Positions 43,391 through 52,461 of a DNA stretch of 64,000 nt are shown piece after piece. The notes beneath the pieces are model-generated. The model saw only the letters and a list, made by a program, of their open reading frames with translations. It searched no databases and was not told the DNA's origin. Location of the stretch: NCBI RefSeq assembly GCF_020781835.1, contig NZ_JAJGNJ010000003.1, positions 124,001 through 188,000 of the forward strand. The letters run 5' to 3'. Origin of the DNA: Microbacterium testaceum. GTDB taxonomy: Bacteria; Actinomycetota; Actinomycetes; Actinomycetales; Microbacteriaceae. The translations under genes and the position numbers were made by a program. Within the stretch, counting starts at the first letter, position 1. The number at the start of each line of letters is the position of its first letter.

Positions 43391-44434
43391 ATGCCGTACG
43401 ACATCCCGGCACCGATGCTGGCGAAGGCGGTGCCCGCCGTTCCCGAACCGGGCAAGGTCGCGGGTGGCCTCTCGTACGAGCCGAAGTGGGACGGGTTCCG
43501 CGCTTTGGTCTCGTGGGACGGCACCGACGTCGAGATCGGCAGCCGGGGCGCGAAGCCGCTGACGCGGTACTTTCCCGAGCTCGTCGAGGCGTTCGCACGG
43601 CTGCTGCCCGAGCCGTGCCTCATCGACGGTGAGGTGGTCGTCGCGCGCGGCGAACCCGGCGGGCAGCGGCTCGACTGGGAGGCCCTGTCGCAGCGCATCC
43701 ACCCCGCCGCATCCCGGGTCACGCTACTGTCCGAGCAGACGCCGGCGATGTTCATCGCGTTCGACCTGCTGGCGCGGGGCGACCGCGACCTGCAGTCGGA
43801 GCCCTTCGCCGAGCGCCGCGCGCAGCTCGTCGACCTGCTCGCCTCGGTGCCGCACCCCGTGCACGTCACGCGCACCACCGACGATCCCGACCTCGCCCGG
43901 CGCTGGCTCGCTGAGTTCGAGGGTGCGGGGCTCGACGGCGTCGTCGCCAAACCGCTCGCGCAGCCCTACGCGCCGAACAAGCGCGCGATGTTCAAGATCA
44001 AGCACGCGCGCACGGCCGACGTCGTCGCGCTCGGCTACCGCATGCACAAGTCCGGTCAGGGTGTCGGGTCGCTTCTGGTCGGGCTGTACGACGACGCGGG
44101 CCGCCTGCACGGTGTCGGCGGGGTCTCGGCGTGGACCGACAAGCGCCGCCTCGAGCTCATCGACGAGCTCGCGCCGCTCGTCGAACGGGATGCCGAGGGC
44201 GAAGCAGTCGTCGGAGAGACCGACCGTTCGCGCTTCTCGGCATCCAAAGACGTGTCGTTCGTGCGGCTGCGTCCCGAGCGCGTGCTCGAGGTCCGCTACG
44301 ACCAGCTCGAGGGGATGCGCTTTCGGCACACCGTGCAGTTCGAGCGCTGGCGTCCCGACCGCGACGCCCGGTCCTGCACGTTCGAGCAGCTCGAGACGGT
44401 CGGAGCCTACGACCTCGGCGACGTCCTCGACTGA
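43391..44434 (+). CDS. ATP-dependent DNA ligase, LigC-type
   Basis: 347-residue ligase with adenylation and OB-fold domains only. The nucleotidyl lysine is in motif I, YEPKWDGFRALV (K32); further motifs are EIGSRGAKPLTRYFPE, LIDGEVVV, FIAFDLLARGD, LDGVVAKPLAQPY and MFKIKHARTADVVALGYR. The C-terminal OB domain has FEQLETVGAYDLGDVL. It stands 4 bases after the AI-2E gene and converges on a LigD-type polymerase gene. No Ku gene lies in the window. LigC enzymes support backup end-joining or excision repair in mycobacteria. Confidence 0.95.
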   Translation: MPYDIPAPMLAKAVPAVPEPGKVAGGLSYEPKWDGFRALVSWDGTDVEIGSRGAKPLTRYFPELVEAFARLLPEPCLIDGEVVVARGEPGGQRLDWEALSQRIHPAASRVTLLSEQTPAMFIAFDLLARGDRDLQSEPFAERRAQLVDLLASVPHPVHVTRTTDDPDLARRWLAEFEGAGLDGVVAKPLAQPYAPNKRAMFKIKHARTADVVALGYRMHKSGQGVGSLLVGLYDDAGRLHGVGGVSAWTDKRRLELIDELAPLVERDAEGEAVVGETDRSRFSASKDVSFVRLRPERVLEVRYDQLEGMRFRHTVQFERWRPDRDARSCTFEQLETVGAYDLGDVLD

Positions 44435-44598
44435 AGCCCGCCGCTGCGCGTCGTCACCGGAACAGGCGAAGCGACGAGAACGGGCCGATCTCACCGCGAT
44501 CGACCTGTGCCGACGGCATCCCATGCTCTCGGCGCACCCGTGCGGCGCACCCCTGCGGCGCACCCCGCCACGAACACCACGGCCGCGCGACCGCCCGA

Positions 44599-45624
44599 CT
44601 ACTCCGTCGGTGTCTTCGCGCGCGAGGGCTGCACGCGCGGCGGCTCTCCCGGCATCTTCGGGAACTCGGGCGGGAACGGCAGTTCGCCCAGCCCCGCGTC
44701 GAGGTCGCGCTGCCACCACTCCAGCAGCGTGTCGATGCGACCGGGTACCGAGGCGAATCCCGCCCACGGATCGCCGATGGATGCCAGTCGCTCGGGCACC
44801 GAGCGCACCGTGAAGGCCGCCGGGTCCACGGCATCCAGTTCATCCCAGGTCACCGGCGTCGACACCGTCGCCGTCGGCAGCGCCCGCGGGGAGTAGGCGC
44901 CCGCCATGGTCCGGTCACGGTTGGCCTGGTTGAAGTCGACGAAGATCCGCTCGCCGCGCTCCTCCTTCCACCAGTTGGTGGTCACGGCATCCGGCATCCG
45001 TCGCTCCAGTTCACGGGCCGCAGCGATGACGGCATGCCGGACGTCGAGGAACTCGTGCGTCGGCTCGATCGGACAGAACACGTGCAGCCCGCGGTTGCCG
45101 CTCGTCTTGGCCCACGCCTCCAGCCCCGCCTCGCGCAGCACCTTCCGCAGCTCGTGCGCGGCAACGACCGCCTCGGCAAATCCGGTGCCCGGCTGCGGGT
45201 CGAGGTCGATGCGCAGCTCCACCGGGTGGTCGGGGTCGCTCGCGAGCGACGCCCACGGATGGAAGACGATCGTGTTCATCTGCGCCGCCCAGACGGCGGA
45301 GGCGATCTCGGTGAGGACGAGCTGCGGATGCCGCCGACCGCTGTTGTAGGTCACGGTCACCGCCTCGACGAACGCGGGCGATCCCTTCGGCGGGTTCTTC
45401 GAGAAGAAGCTCTCGCCGCCGACACCGTCGGGAAAGCGCTCGAGGGACACCGGCCGGTTGCCGTTCGTGGCGAGGAACGGCTCGGCTACGGCGATGAAGT
45501 ACTCCGCCAGCTCGCGTTTGGTGATGCCGACCTCGGGCCAGAGCACACGGTCGGGGTTCGACAGACCGATCTCGCGGTCGCCGTCGGGGCCGGGCACGGT
45601 GAGCGTGATGCGCGGGGATGCCAT
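44599..45624 (-). CDS. LigD-type primase-polymerase domain protein
   Basis: 341-residue stand-alone PolDom. VLWPEVGITKRELAEYFIAV opens the domain; then FFSKNPPKGSPAFVE, HPWASLASDPDHPVELRIDL with the catalytic DLD (D140, D142), KTSGNRGLHVFCPIEP with the nucleotide-contact His, and IFVDFNQANRDRTMAGAYS with the third carboxylate. LigD polymerases add ribonucleotides at breaks in non-homologous end joining. Tail-to-tail with the ligase, 164 bases apart, containing only a thrice-repeated GGCGCACCC. Confidence 0.94.
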   Translation of the reverse strand: MASPRITLTVPGPDGDREIGLSNPDRVLWPEVGITKRELAEYFIAVAEPFLATNGNRPVSLERFPDGVGGESFFSKNPPKGSPAFVEAVTVTYNSGRRHPQLVLTEIASAVWAAQMNTIVFHPWASLASDPDHPVELRIDLDPQPGTGFAEAVVAAHELRKVLREAGLEAWAKTSGNRGLHVFCPIEPTHEFLDVRHAVIAAARELERRMPDAVTTNWWKEERGERIFVDFNQANRDRTMAGAYSPRALPTATVSTPVTWDELDAVDPAAFTVRSVPERLASIGDPWAGFASVPGRIDTLLEWWQRDLDAGLGELPFPPEFPKMPGEPPRVQPSRAKTPTE

Positions 45625-45795
45625 GACCCGACGGTAACGGTCCGCGCGCGCCGTGTCTGCCCGTTGCGATCACGGACGCGGGCGTCTTCGGGTCTGTCCG
45701 ACGCCCCGCCGATCGCGCCCGGCGAGAGCTCGCACCGCGCCGACGGCCGTGTCCAGCCCTCGTCCACGACACCCCCGCCCGCTTACGCTCGGACG

Positions 45796-46422
45796 ATGAC
45801 CAGCCGCGCCGCCCGCACCGCCCTCGATGTCGCCGATTGGCGCCGCCGCGTCTTCGCGCTGTACGCCGCCGTGCGCGAGGCCGAGGATCCGGAAGAGGCT
45901 CACGAACTGTGGCGGATCGAGCGGGACGCGCTGTTCGCCGACCACCCCGCCACTCCCCTGCTTCCGGAACAGCGAGACGGGTTCGAAGGGTTGCCCCTCG
46001 CCCCCTACGACGCCGCCTGGCGGTTCGAGGTACCGCTGCTCGACGCCGAGGAGGCCTCGTTCGTCGCCACGACCGGCACCGACGGGGATGTCGGCTTCGA
46101 ACGCATCGGACGCGTCGAACTCCCGGACACCGGATCCCTCGACGTGTGGCGGCTGACCTCGTACGGCGGGGGGCTGTTCGTGCCGGTGCGGGACGCGTCG
46201 GCCGGCCGCCCCGGGGGCACGTACGGCGGGGGACGCTACCTCCTCGACACGATCAAGGGCGCCGACCTGGGTACGGGCGCCGCGCCCGGCACCCTCGTGA
46301 TCGACTTCAACTTCGCCTACAACCCGTCGTGCGCGTACGACCCGGCGTGGGCGTGCCCGCTCGCGCCCGTCGGCAACGTACTGCCGGTCACCGTCCCCGT
46401 CGGCGAGCTGTACGGGGTCTGA
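45796..46422 (+). CDS. DUF1684 protein
   Basis: 208-residue protein of the DUF1684 family: WRRRVFALYAAVREAEDPEE, then the metal-site-like YGGGLFVPVRDASAG, TYGGGRYLLDTIKGADLG and the C-terminal FNFAYNPSCAYDPAWACPLA. The family is widespread, cytoplasmic and of unknown function. TACGCT 6 bases upstream of the ATG suggests a leaderless mRNA. It is divergent from the LigD-type polymerase gene. Confidence 0.93.
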   Translation: MTSRAARTALDVADWRRRVFALYAAVREAEDPEEAHELWRIERDALFADHPATPLLPEQRDGFEGLPLAPYDAAWRFEVPLLDAEEASFVATTGTDGDVGFERIGRVELPDTGSLDVWRLTSYGGGLFVPVRDASAGRPGGTYGGGRYLLDTIKGADLGTGAAPGTLVIDFNFAYNPSCAYDPAWACPLAPVGNVLPVTVPVGELYGV

Positions 46423-46503
46423 CCCCCGCGCGCCCGCGCCGAACTCCTGGAACTTCGCGGGTTCTTCCCGCCGAACGGCTCACGGCGGCCGCGCAGATAC
46501 TCA

Positions 46504-46611
46504 GGCGTTCGACCCGCCCGCGGTCGCGCCGAGCGCGGCGGCGGCTCGCACGACCAGAAACTCGGCGTTCGACCCGCCCTCGCGGTCGCCGCGAGCGCGG
46601 CGGCGGGCTCG
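46504..46611. repeat. Direct repeat, two imperfect copies of about 45 bases
   Basis: GGCGTTCGACCCGCCC and the following ~30 bases of CGCGGTCGC/GAGCGCGGCGGCGG sequence occur at 46504-46548 and 46564-46611, 60 bases apart. They fill the gap between the convergent DUF1684 and SseB genes. No coding signal. Confidence 0.8.
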
Positions 46612-46616
46612 GGCGC

Positions 46617-47690
46617 TTACTCCGCGAGTGCCAGCAACCCCGCGAGATCGTCGCGCGTCAGCCGGATCCAGGGGCCGGCGGGGTCGACGAGCAGCCCGGT
46701 GAGGCCGTCGTCTCCGACGATGGCCTTCGCCAGCTGCTCGTTCTTCAACGGCAGCGCCTGGTCGCCGCGACCGAGCGCGAGCAGTTCGAGCGGGTGCGAG
46801 AACACCTCGAGGTACCGCTCGCCCGTCGCCGTCCGGGATTCGGCGACGCCCACGGGCCCGCCCTCTTCGGCTCTGTTGACCGCGATCCACAGCGGCGCCC
46901 CGGCGAGGACGGCTTCGACGATCGTGGATGCCGTCGAGTCGGTGCGCTTCTGGCTGAGGGCGGTCTTGATCCGCAGGTCGGGATCCGCCTCCGACACCAT
47001 CCGCTCGAGGAGCGCCGTGGGAAGGACCGCGCGGGCATCGCCGGACGCGTGGTCGAGGACGACGCCGGCGTAGGGTCCACCGAGCACGTGCCGCAGCAGC
47101 GCCATGACCGGCTGGCCCATGGCGGACGTGTCGCGGTCGCCGTCGGCCTCGACGCTCTTGGTGAGGGCCTGGCCGCTGCTGTAGGCGAGGACGAGCTGCT
47201 CCTCGCCGCGGGTGGCGATGGCAAGCGGAAGATCTTTGCCCTCCGCCAGCAGTGCCCGGGCGTCGCCCTTCACGCGCAGGAAGACGTAGCCCTGCAGCAA
47301 CTGTCGCGCGACGTTGAGCAGTTGAGCGGGCTCCGCCGGGCCCGAGATCTCGGCGAGCGCCGTGGCCAGGAGGGCGTTGTCGCGGAGGCCGGGAATGGAC
47401 TCGAAGCCGTCCGGCGCCTCCATGGGTCCGGGCTGACGAGCCGACGGACGGGCGGCGACGGGCGGAGTGGGATCGGCCGCCGGAGCCGCACCGGCCGGAG
47501 CGCCGACGCCGCGGAACGACGAGGTCGAGATGGTGACATTCGGCACCGCGTCGACCGGCGCCTCGGGCGAGGCGGCGTCACCCGGACTCGTAGGGTCGAC
47601 GGGCTGTTCTCCCGGCTCGATCATGCCCTCGGGGCGGTCGGCCGACGCGTCATCGGAATCGGACTTCTTGCGGCGCGAGAAAAGAGCCAT
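46617..47690 (-). CDS. SseB family protein
   Basis: 357-residue protein. A hydrophilic, Pro/Ala/Asp-rich N-terminus (~90 residues, with the basic start LFSRRKKSD) precedes two SseB-type units: DNALLATALAEISG to LPLAIATRGEEQLVLAYSSG, and a C-terminal AVLAGAPLWIAVNRAEEGG. In other bacteria SseB-type domains affect serine sensitivity and stress, with no clear enzyme activity. TAGGGT 6 bases before the ATG marks a probable leaderless promoter, 51 bases from the helicase stop. Confidence 0.88.
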   Translation of the reverse strand: MALFSRRKKSDSDDASADRPEGMIEPGEQPVDPTSPGDAASPEAPVDAVPNVTISTSSFRGVGAPAGAAPAADPTPPVAARPSARQPGPMEAPDGFESIPGLRDNALLATALAEISGPAEPAQLLNVARQLLQGYVFLRVKGDARALLAEGKDLPLAIATRGEEQLVLAYSSGQALTKSVEADGDRDTSAMGQPVMALLRHVLGGPYAGVVLDHASGDARAVLPTALLERMVSEADPDLRIKTALSQKRTDSTASTIVEAVLAGAPLWIAVNRAEEGGPVGVAESRTATGERYLEVFSHPLELLALGRGDQALPLKNEQLAKAIVGDDGLTGLLVDPAGPWIRLTRDDLAGLLALAE

Positions 47691-47740
47691 TGTTCGACCC
47701 TATCCGCGCCTGGACCGCACCCGGCGTGTCGCCGGTGGCC

Positions 47741-50179
47741 TCACAGCTTCGAGATGGGGGCGATCTTCACGAGCAGCTTCTTGGCACCGACCGTGTCGAA
47801 CCGCACGTGCGCCACGCGCTTCGCGCCCTCGCCCGTAATGGCATCCACGCGTCCTTCGCCGAAGTCATCGTGCCGGATACGATCGCCGGCGGCCAGCTCC
47901 ATGTCACCGTTGTCGCGCACCTTGGCGGGGATGCGGTTGGGGAACTTGCTCGGGTCGGCCGGCGCGCGCTGGGGCAGTGGCACCAGGTCGTCGCCGTACC
48001 GGTTGCCGCCGCTTCCCCCCTGTCCGGGGCGCCGGCCCCGCGCGTTGAGCGCCCGCGACTGGGTGCCGCCGCGACCGTTGACGTCGCCCGGGGACTGGCG
48101 CCAGTCGATGAGGTCGGCGGGGATCTCCTGCAGGAAACGGCTCGGCATCGCGACGGTGACCTCGCCGAACTGCGCGCGGGTCATCGCGAGCGACACGTGC
48201 AGACGCTTGCGCGCGCGTGTGATGCCCACGTAGAACAGGCGTCGCTCCTCTTGCGGCCCTCCGGGTTCGCCGGCCGAGATGCGGTGCGGCAGCAGATCTT
48301 CCTCGACACCGGTGAGGAACACCGCGTCGTACTCCAAGCCCTTCGCGGTGTGCAACGTCATGAGCGACACCGAGCCGGATGCATCGTCGAGGTCGTCGGC
48401 ATCGGCCACCAGAGCGACCTCGGTGAGGAAGTCGATGATCGTGCCGTCGGGGTTGTTGCGCGCGAACTCGCGCGTGACGGCGACGAGCTCGTCGAGGTTC
48501 TCGAGCCGTGCCTCGTCCTGCGGGTCACGGCTCGCCCGGAGGGCGTCGAAGTAGCCGCTCTTGTTGAGCAGGAGCGTCAGCCCCTCGCTGACCGCGGTGG
48601 AGGGAGCCAGCTCACCGGATGCCGGGAGCATCAACGCCGATGCCTCGCTCAGCACCGCGTCGAGCTGGTCGATCGCCTTCTGCAGCTTGGGCCCGACGCC
48701 CAGCTGCGGGGAGTTGGCGAGGGCGTCGCGGAAGGTGATGCCGTGCTCGGCGGCGTAGCGGGCGATCGCCGTCTCGGTGACGTCGCCGATGCCGCGGCGG
48801 GGCTTGTTCAGGATGCGGCGGAGCGCCATCTCGTCGGCGGGATTGGCGACGGCGACGAGATAGGCGAGGGCGTCCTTGATCTCGGCGCGCTCGTAGAACT
48901 TGGTGCCGCCCATGATCTTGTACGGCACCGCCGAACGGATGAAGATCTCTTCCAGGGCACGCGACTGGGAGTTGGTGCGGTAGAACACCGCCATCTGGGC
49001 GTAGTCGACACCTTTACGGTGCAGGGCCTCGATCTCGTCGGCGACGAACTGGGCCTCGTCGTGCTGCGAGTACCCGGTGAACCCGATGATCGGGTCTCCG
49101 GCGCCGACGTCGGTCCAGAGCTTCTTGTCTTTGCGGTCGAAGTTGTTCGAGATGACGGCGTTGGCCGCCGACAGGATGTTCTGCGTCGAGCGGTAGTTCT
49201 GCTCGAGCAGCACGACCTTGGCGCCCGGGTAGTCGCGCTCGAACTCGCTGATGTTGCGGATGTCGGCTCCGCGGAAGGCGTAGATCGACTGGTCGGAGTC
49301 GCCGACGACGGTCAGCGAGGCACCGCTCTCCGCGGCCGGCTCGGCCTCGAAGATCATCATGCCCCCGCCCGCCGACATCGGCTCCGCGTCACTGCCCGGC
49401 GGGCGGGTCAGCTCGTGGATGAGGGCGTACTGCGCGTGATTGGTGTCCTGGTACTCGTCGACCAGGATGTGGCGGAACCGCTTGCGGTAGACGTCGGCCA
49501 CCTGCGGGAACGCCCGGAAGAGGTAGACGGTCTGCGCGATGAGGTCGTCGAAGTCGAAGGCGTTGGCGCGCTGCAGCTCGCGCTGGTACGACGCAAAGAT
49601 CTCGATGAAGACACGCTCGGCGGGGTCGCTGGTGTTGGCCTGCCGCGCATAGGACTCGGCATCCGCCAGCTCGTTCTTCAGCTTCGAGATGCGGCTCTGG
49701 GTGCCCGCGGGAGTGAGGCCGAACGCGTCGCCCTCGTGCTCCTTCACGAGTCGCTTGATGAGCGCTCGGGAGTCGCCCGAGTCATAGATCGTGAACGCCT
49801 TCGTGAAGCCGAACTGCTGCGCCTCGCGCCGGAGGATGCGCACGCACGCGGAGTGGAAGGTCGAGATCCACATGCCGTCGGCGCGCTGCCCGATGAGGTT
49901 GTGGACGCGCTCGCGCATCTCGCCCGCGGCCTTGTTGGTGAAGGTGATCGCGAGGATCTGACTGGGGTAGGCCTCTCGCGTGCGCAGGAGCGACGCGATC
50001 CGGCGTGTCAGAACGCTTGTCTTGCCCGAGCCGGCCCCGGCGACGATCAGCAGCGCCTGGCCGCGATAGGTCACGGCCTCGCGTTGCGGTCCGTTCAGCC
50101 CTTCGAGCAGGTCGGCGTCGGGTCGGGCGTCCGAGGGTGCGGAGGCGCCGACGATGAGGGGCGTGGAGGCGTCGGTCAT
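47741..50179 (-). CDS. pcrA: ATP-dependent DNA helicase PcrA/UvrD
   Basis: 812-residue superfamily 1A helicase. LNGPQREAVTYRGQALLIVA and AGAGSGKTSVLTRRI form Walker A; HILVDEYQDTNHAQY is Walker B; VVGDSDQSIYAFRGADIRN is motif III; VLLEQNYRSTQNIL is motif IV; LMTLHTAKGLEYDAVFLTGV is motif V; and ERRLFYVGITRARKRLHVS is motif VI. The C-terminal ~60 residues (GDRIRHDDFGEGRVDAITG) form the PcrA Tudor-like RNAP-binding domain. Roles in nucleotide-excision repair and replication restart are known for the family. TAGACT is 9 bases before the ATG. Confidence 0.98.
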   Translation of the reverse strand: MTDASTPLIVGASAPSDARPDADLLEGLNGPQREAVTYRGQALLIVAGAGSGKTSVLTRRIASLLRTREAYPSQILAITFTNKAAGEMRERVHNLIGQRADGMWISTFHSACVRILRREAQQFGFTKAFTIYDSGDSRALIKRLVKEHEGDAFGLTPAGTQSRISKLKNELADAESYARQANTSDPAERVFIEIFASYQRELQRANAFDFDDLIAQTVYLFRAFPQVADVYRKRFRHILVDEYQDTNHAQYALIHELTRPPGSDAEPMSAGGGMMIFEAEPAAESGASLTVVGDSDQSIYAFRGADIRNISEFERDYPGAKVVLLEQNYRSTQNILSAANAVISNNFDRKDKKLWTDVGAGDPIIGFTGYSQHDEAQFVADEIEALHRKGVDYAQMAVFYRTNSQSRALEEIFIRSAVPYKIMGGTKFYERAEIKDALAYLVAVANPADEMALRRILNKPRRGIGDVTETAIARYAAEHGITFRDALANSPQLGVGPKLQKAIDQLDAVLSEASALMLPASGELAPSTAVSEGLTLLLNKSGYFDALRASRDPQDEARLENLDELVAVTREFARNNPDGTIIDFLTEVALVADADDLDDASGSVSLMTLHTAKGLEYDAVFLTGVEEDLLPHRISAGEPGGPQEERRLFYVGITRARKRLHVSLAMTRAQFGEVTVAMPSRFLQEIPADLIDWRQSPGDVNGRGGTQSRALNARGRRPGQGGSGGNRYGDDLVPLPQRAPADPSKFPNRIPAKVRDNGDMELAAGDRIRHDDFGEGRVDAITGEGAKRVAHVRFDTVGAKKLLVKIAPISKL

Positions 50180-50237
50180 GGCGCCACAAGTCTAGGCGCG
50201 GCCTCCGACACGGCGGCCCCGCGCGAGTACGGGGACC

Positions 50238-50714
50238 TCAAGCCGTGGGAGCGGGCGGGGTCGACGACAGCAACGACTGGGCGCGGCCGAGGTGCTCGGC
50301 ATCCACCATCACATCCCAGCGCTCGGCCTCGAGGCCCTGCACCGACGAGAAGTCGCGGCGGCCGCCCGTCAGCGCGTGCCCCGCGAAACCGAACACCGCG
50401 CCCCAGACGGCCCCAAGGACGAGGCCCCACAGCAGGAGCAGGAGCCACGAACCGAACGGGACGAGCAGCCCCAGGATCAGGCCGATGAGGAGCCCGAACC
50501 ACGCGCCGGAAGCAGCCCCGTAGCCGGCGGCGCGACCGCGCGTCATGCGCCCGGTGACCTGCTCCACGATGCGGACGCCCTGTCCGACGATCGACGTGTG
50601 CTCGACGGGGAACCCCGCGTCCGCGAGGCGGTCGACGGCCGCCTGCGCCCCGGTGTAATCGGTGAAGCTCGACAGCACGCGACGCTCGGGCGTGGCGGCG
50701 GCGTAATCGCTCAT
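50238..50714 (-). CDS. General stress protein, YflT-like with two-helix membrane hairpin
   Basis: 158-residue protein: an N-terminal YflT-type ferredoxin-like unit (VLSSFTDYTGAQAAVDRLAD), a glycine-rich hydrophobic hairpin (GAWFGLLIGLILGLLVPFGS to LLLLWGLVLGAVWGAVFGFA), and a C-terminal strand (AERWDVMVDAEHLGRAQSLL). Similar proteins in actinobacteria are annotated as general stress proteins; the Gly-zipper could pore or anchor. A clear GGAGGAGAG precedes the ATG, unlike its leaderless neighbours. Confidence 0.85.
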   Translation of the reverse strand: MSDYAAATPERRVLSSFTDYTGAQAAVDRLADAGFPVEHTSIVGQGVRIVEQVTGRMTRGRAAGYGAASGAWFGLLIGLILGLLVPFGSWLLLLLWGLVLGAVWGAVFGFAGHALTGGRRDFSSVQGLEAERWDVMVDAEHLGRAQSLLSSTPPAPTA

Positions 50715-50850
50715 GGATCTCTCCTCCGGTTGCCGATGTCGCCAGGCTAGCGCTCACCGCGTCACAGGGCAGCCCCTCCGCGACGGATCGCTCAGCGACG
50801 TCCCCGCAAAATCTCCGGATGCCATCACCCTGGCGCGAGAGAATCGCCCC

Positions 50851-51258
50851 ATGCGCCTGATCCTCAACGTCCTCTGGCTCGTCCTCTCCGGGTTCTGGCT
50901 GTTCCTCGGCTACCTGGGCGCGGGTGTCGTGCTCTGCATCCTGATCCTGACCATCCCGTGGGGCATCGCCTCGTTCCGTATCGGCCTGTATGCCCTGTGG
51001 CCCTTCGGCCGCGAGATCGTGCCGAAGCCGACCGCCGGCGTGGGATCGTTCCTCGGCAACGTCGTGTGGGTGATCCTCGCCGGGTGGTGGCTCGCTCTGG
51101 GCCACATCATCACTGGTCTCGCGCTGTGCATCACGATCATCGGCATCCCGCTCGGGATCGCGAACTTCAAGCTCGTCCCGGTGTCCCTCATGCCGCTCGG
51201 CAAGGAGGTGCGGGAGATCCGGCGCGGCGGCCCCTTCGACCGCACGCTCGCCGGCTGA
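50851..51258 (+). CDS. YccF domain membrane protein
   Basis: 135-residue protein with two YccF halves of paired membrane segments: LILNVLWLVLSGFWLFLGYL to LILTIPWGIASFRIGLYALWPFG, and VGSFLGNVVWVILAGWWLAL to IIGIPLGIANFKLVPVSLMP. The two PFGREIV/PLGKEV loops are diagnostic. Function unknown in bacteria. It stops 3 bases before the stop of the convergent membrane-protein gene. Confidence 0.93.
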   Translation: MRLILNVLWLVLSGFWLFLGYLGAGVVLCILILTIPWGIASFRIGLYALWPFGREIVPKPTAGVGSFLGNVVWVILAGWWLALGHIITGLALCITIIGIPLGIANFKLVPVSLMPLGKEVREIRRGGPFDRTLAG

Positions 51259-51261
51259 GAC

Positions 51262-52212
51262 TCAGGCCGGTGACGGCCGATGCCGACGCTCCCCCGCGCG
51301 CAGGGGGAGCGCGAGGACGAGACCGACGAGGGTCAGGAGAGTCCCGGCCACGGCGACCGTGACGATGATCCCGGTCGGGAAGCGTTCCTCGTACATGCCG
51401 GTGAGGCGCGCGAGGTGCCACGGCAGCACACCGACCTGGCTGTTCCACGTGCGCAGGGCGTCTCCGGCGCCGACGACCGCCGCGCTGAGGGCAGGCAGGG
51501 CGAACGCGCTCCCCACGCCGGCCAGCGCGACACCCGCGGCACGACGCGTGCCGAGCTGCGGGCCCAGCGACCAGCCCGCGACGACGAACACCCACGCCAC
51601 GAGCGCGAAGGCGACCGTGAGGTAGGCCATCCGCACGGCCGGGACACTCCACAGGTCGTGCCACGCGCCGTCCGGCCCGGAGAACGCGACGGCCCCGAGG
51701 GCGACGACGCACCGCAGAACCAGGGCCCCGCCGACCGCGGCGATGATCGGCCACGGCGAGCGCGACCCCAACAGCAAACGGACCGCGAGCGCGAAGACGA
51801 GCCATCCCGCGATCGCCAGGACCACGCTCCCGAGCCCGTCGCGGGGCGCCTGCACGATCCGCGTGGCCACGAGCAGACCGCCGGGGATCACGATCATCAA
51901 CCACCGGTCCAACGGGAGCACGCCGAGGGTCGACTCGCGTGCACGCCAGGGGCGCGTCGAGGCGATCCAGGTGGCGCGGGCGGCGGCGGCGCCAGGCCGG
52001 CCGACCAGTCGTGTCCGGGCCGCGAGCATGCCGATCACGGCCCAGGCGACGGCGAGCACGAGCAGCACGCGCGCGCTCCACTCGGTGACCGGGTCGACCT
52101 CGCGCGGCGTGCGGACGAACGGATCCGCGACGAACGCCAGTACTGCGCCGATCAGGACAAGTGCTGCGACGGTGGCGAGGGCCAGAACGCCTCGCCCCGC
52201 CGTCATCGCCAT
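51262..52212 (-). CDS. Hypothetical polytopic membrane protein
   Basis: 316-residue protein I do not recognise. About eight hydrophobic segments are spread over its length, with hydrophilic loops at residues ~85-105 and ~195-205. A conserved-looking GPDGAWHDLWSVPAVR loop lies before the last three segments, and the C-terminus is basic. TAACGT lies 6 bases before the ATG at 52212, so the mRNA is probably leaderless; a second in-frame ATG follows two codons later. No partner gene indicates a role. Confidence 0.85.
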   Translation of the reverse strand: MAMTAGRGVLALATVAALVLIGAVLAFVADPFVRTPREVDPVTEWSARVLLVLAVAWAVIGMLAARTRLVGRPGAAAARATWIASTRPWRARESTLGVLPLDRWLMIVIPGGLLVATRIVQAPRDGLGSVVLAIAGWLVFALAVRLLLGSRSPWPIIAAVGGALVLRCVVALGAVAFSGPDGAWHDLWSVPAVRMAYLTVAFALVAWVFVVAGWSLGPQLGTRRAAGVALAGVGSAFALPALSAAVVGAGDALRTWNSQVGVLPWHLARLTGMYEERFPTGIIVTVAVAGTLLTLVGLVLALPLRAGERRHRPSPA

Positions 52213-52442
52213 GACCCCACGTTACCCGCCGCGAGTGGGCACTCCCGCCGGCCGCGGCCCGGTCCGCCCGCACCTCGGCCAATCACCCCGAATCACCCCG
52301 CGGAGTCCCCCGACGACACGCCGACCCCACGGCATCCGGAACCGGCGCGCCGCGGCCGAACTCCGCACGACGGCACCACCGCCTCCTCCGGACGAGGGAT
52401 GCCGCGCCGACGGCGCTCCGCCTGGCCGCCACGAGAGGTCGA

Positions 52443-52455
52443 ATTGTGTAACAAT
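52443..52455. promoter_or_regulatory. FadR/GntR-type operator
   Basis: ATTGTGTAACAAT is a perfect 5-base inverted repeat around GTA and contains TTGTGTAACAA, an exact fit to the FadR-subfamily consensus TNGTNNNACNA. It lies 6-18 bases before the GTG of the EamA gene, over the expected -10 region, and the next gene encodes a GntR regulator of that subfamily, so autoregulation is likely. Confidence 0.75.
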
Positions 52456-52461
52456 CCTCTC

